A stretch of DNA of 64,000 bases, from the NCBI GenBank assembly GCA_029721515.1, contig CM056569.1, forward strand, positions 17,943,007 through 18,007,006. The letters are read 5' to 3'. Under the pieces are notes generated by a model. It saw only the letters and a list, made by a program, of their open reading frames with translations, ran no database searches and was not told the DNA's origin. Origin of the DNA: Synanceia verrucosa (lineage: Eukaryota > Chordata > Actinopteri > Perciformes > Synanceiidae). Below, one piece after another: positions 61,188 to 64,000 of this stretch. Numbering within the stretch: the first letter of the stretch is position 1; the number at the start of each line of letters is the position of its first letter. The position numbers were made by a program, and so were the translations under genes.

Positions 61188-61370
61188 ACCAAAATATTTT
61201 AATGTTTCTGTTTCTGTAGCAGCGGTTGCTGAACGCAGTCTCCCACAACCTGTGAGTAGTATTGGGGCTTCTGGGATTTGTAGTCGGACCATAAAGAGAC
61301 GGTATATGCCACAGAGATCAAAACAGGAAGTGTAGACAATCAAGATTAGCGAGCGAAACAAACAAACAAA
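61188..61370 (-). mobile_element. piggyBac-type MITE, partial copy 3
   Basis: The reverse complement matches the interior of the MITE at 24820-25296 (gggatttgtagtcggac, cataaagagacggtat, cagagatcaaaacaggaagt). Terminal repeats are missing or unrecognisable. Confidence 0.7.
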
Positions 61371-63535
61371 TTTACTGTTTTACAAAAAGCAGAAAAAAAA
61401 AGTTATTACTCTTTAATTGAGAATTTTCAGTTATTTCCTGTCATTCGTGAACATGTATGTGTTTAAGTGGTTGTATGTTTTTATACACATATATACAATT
61501 TTATACATTGTAATGCAGAAATGTAACAAATTCATATCTTTAATTTTCAGGAGAACCTGCTTAGTTACATAATCTGTTGTTTAGCAACATTTTCCTCTTC
61601 AGTTCTCTCAGTTTCCAAGCGGAGCTGTTCATTTGTACATCTTGGCCTTAAAGGACTTTTCCACCAGCTCTCATAGTCATATTTCCATGCTCAGTCATAC
61701 TTTGATATGCACTTTCCTGGGGCTCACAAATCTGATTTAAATATGCAGCCCTCATTACTGTTGCCGACCTCGATAAATGTTTCATGACAAACACATCTGC
61801 TGATGGCATGGATGGCTGGACAGAGGAGGACGGAAGGACAGATGGAGGGGGAGGATAAGGTTTGGAAGTTTGGAGCCCAGAGATTCTCAGCTCCTCTGGC
61901 ACATGTGTCCTTCTTCCGTCCCTGCAGCGCTGACGCAATCAGTGGCTCACACAAACACACACTCACATTCAGCTGGTGCTGTTTAGCCACACTGCCTGCA
62001 TGTGGATTACTAGATTTCCCACTGCACTGCTTTTATTTTATAGCACCTTTGGTGAAACATGCGGTGATGTTTATGTGGCCAAGCTTCACACGACCAAATG
62101 TGGCCCGTGAATTGAAAAATCCAAAGCTTGTTATACTGTAGCAGAGCAGCTTAACCAAAATCATTACCAAGTATGAAAGTATCAGTATAATTGTCATATG
62201 AATTGTTATTTTACTGATTGCTTGAGGTTTTCATGTGATGATGTCCCAGTTTTTACCACTACATCACTGGACATACTGCACAACATCTGCCTCCAAAACT
62301 ACACTTTTTTAAGCATCTGAGCAATGAATGAACTATGAATTTATTGTGAGGGATAACCTAAAGTTCATCAGGGCCTGAAATCAAAAGCACAATACTCCTT
62401 TCAAAGTAAAAGGAACATGCCACCGTTGTCAGAGGAGTTGATACATACCTCTCTCGTCTTTGCGCGTGTACTAAATTACTCTGGCGTGCAGCGCTATTTT
62501 TTGTTAGCATTTAGCATAGCCCAGTACTTTCCTTTAGTAAAGTTAGAAGCACCCAAGCACTTCCACGTTTTCCCTATTTAAATAAGGTTACGTGAGTAGT
62601 TATATAACCCAAGTATGGTTGCACAAAATAAAACGTTACATTATCGTTCTCCTATTTATCCACTTCAAAACTCAAAATAGCGCCACTCACCAGAGTGATT
62701 GAGTGCAGGCCCAAAGATGAGAGAGGTATGTATCAACAAAGATTATAGATTATATTTCAGTATAGAACAACCGTGATGTGTTCTTCACTGTAGGCACCGT
62801 AGTTAGTTGAACAAGAATTGGCAAGAACTGTGGTATATTAGCGTAAATAAAAATTAACAACCAAAAGTGCTCTCTAGGAAATAAAAGAAAATCAAACCCT
62901 ATCTACAAAAGAAAGAGCTTGCAGAGAGGTAAATGATCTATACTAAATCCACAAGCAAAAGACGATCCTACAGAGGTAAGCATAGGTGTAAAAAACTACA
63001 AACTAAAGCCACTGAAAGTAAGTATATTGATTAATCTAATTATAATTTAACGATAAACAAGGACGCTCACAAGGAGGTAAGTATAAAAACTAATCCTAAA
63101 TCTAAAAAGTACAAAGAAACACAAAGTTACTCTTTCCAGATGCAGCACACGGTACAGAGAAAAGTATTTGATGATCAAGGGCATGGACCGCAGCAATGAG
63201 CATACGCAACAAGACAAACTAGCACTGGACAAAGAATGACAGGACTACATGAGGAAGGGAGTGACAGCTGGAAACAATCAGAGCAGGGTCAGACAGTCAA
63301 AGGAGGAGACAATGCTACTACAAAATAAAAGCAGAAACAGGGACGATATAAACGAACAAGACAGAACTTTTTAGCCTAAGTGAACAAGATGGACAGGACA
63401 TGACATTTATCTCAGTGTTAACAAATTAATGTGTAGTCTTCTAACTTCAATAATAACTGTCAAAGAAGTGAGTTTTTTCATCAGAAACAACTGAGAACAT
63501 CCCCGGTACCTTCAACCTACTGAGTGTCTTTGGCA
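61371..63535. other. intergenic sequence
   Basis: No gene recognised. The non-repetitive segment 61640-61830 may be a conserved noncoding element (see findings). 62690-63400 is A-rich without clear structure. Confidence 0.4.
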
Positions 63536-63537
63536 TA

Positions 63538-64000
63538 CACTATATTGCCAAAAGTATTCGCTCACCCATCCAAATAATCAGAATCAGGTGTTCCAATCAC
63601 TTACATGGTCACAGGTGTATAAAATCAAGCACCTAGGCATGCAGACTGCTTTTACCAACATTTGTGAAAGAATGGGTCGCTCTTAGGAGCTCAGTGAATT
63701 CCAGAGTGGAACTGTGATAGGATGCTACCTGTGCAACAAATCCAGTCATGAAATTTCCTCGCTCCTAAATATTCCACAATCAACTGTCAGCTGTATTATA
63801 AGAATGTGGAAGTGTTTGGGAATGACAGCAACTCAGCCACAAAGTGGTAGGCCACGTAAACTGATGGAGCGGGGTCAGCGGATGCTGAGACGCATAATGT
63901 GAAGAGGTCGCCAACTTTCTGCAGTCAGTCGCTACAGACCTCCAAACTTAATGTGGCCTTCAGATTAGCTCAAGAACAGTGTGCAGAGAGCTTCATGGAA
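63538..64000 (+). mobile_element. Tc1-like transposon, left part (runs off window)
   Basis: CACTATATTGCC-family left terminal repeat starting at 63538 after TA (63536-63537). Collinear with 50550 onward and with the nested copy at 11041-14157. The right end is outside the window. Confidence 0.93.
63672..64000 (+). pseudogene. Tc1 transposase pseudogene, 5' part
   Basis: ATG at 63672 reads MGRS then a stop. The second frame from 63714 reads MIGCYLCNKSSHEISSLLNI, then PQSTVSCIIRMWKCLG and SGRPRKLMERGQRMLRRIM, i.e. the helix-turn-helix and GRPR motif, ending at a TGA. Broken, so not autonomous. Confidence 0.9.

Noticed and set aside
1..64000. CRISPR arrays, bacterial defence systems or operons
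   Set aside because: The tandem repeats have no spacer-like unique segments, and the genes are intron-containing vertebrate genes.

Overview
This is nuclear DNA from a ray-finned fish, most likely a percomorph teleost. The evidence is two split vertebrate genes with GT-AG introns (orthologues of PDE5A and MAD2L1), a heavy load of typical fish transposons (several Tc1 families, a hAT element, a piggyBac-type MITE, a tRNA-derived SINE, 3' scraps of non-LTR retrotransposons), and many micro- and minisatellites. There are no bacterial-style operons, no CRISPR array and no tRNA or rRNA gene that I can support.

Positions 1-46917 (+ strand) hold the 3' two-thirds of pde5a, the cGMP-specific phosphodiesterase. 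I place 17 coding exons, starting inside the end of GAF-A and running through GAF-B and the whole catalytic domain to a TGA at 46915-46917. All exon phases fit and give one uninterrupted 557-residue reading frame. The upstream exons (N terminus and most of GAF-A) lie outside the window. Positions 49927-54808 (- strand) hold a complete five-exon mad2l1, the spindle-checkpoint HORMA protein (202 aa). The two genes converge tail to tail with about 3 kb between their stop codons. Their candidate poly(A) signals lie at 47818 (+) and 49725 (-).

Most of the remaining sequence is introns and intergenic DNA shaped by transposons. The best preserved elements are a Tc1 element at 26401-28008 (intact 342-aa DD34E transposase, 51-bp perfect inverted repeats, TA target duplication) and a hAT element at 11442-13532 (554-aa open frame, 17-bp inverted repeats, perfect 8-bp target duplication). 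The hAT element is inserted into an older Tc1 transposase gene. Other elements with definable ends are a degenerate Tc1 (7183-8462), a deleted Tc1 (38875-39603), two DNA elements with TAGCC termini and 9-bp target duplications (30885-31204 and 37157-37985, the latter carrying a RecQ-helicase-like fragment), two piggyBac-type MITEs with TTAA targets, a THAP-domain remnant in an inverted-repeat element (6439-6884), and four copies of one SINE, two of them with 13-14-bp target duplications. Large tandem repeats lie at 1517-1918, 21418-22795 and 41650-42195.

The 9 kb upstream of mad2l1 (54809-64000) contains the probable mad2l1 promoter, a striking alternating purine-pyrimidine tract, retrotransposon and MITE fragments and the left part of another Tc1 copy. 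I recognise no further host gene there. I see no sign of an undescribed multi-gene system. The notable content is the nested mobile-element architecture.
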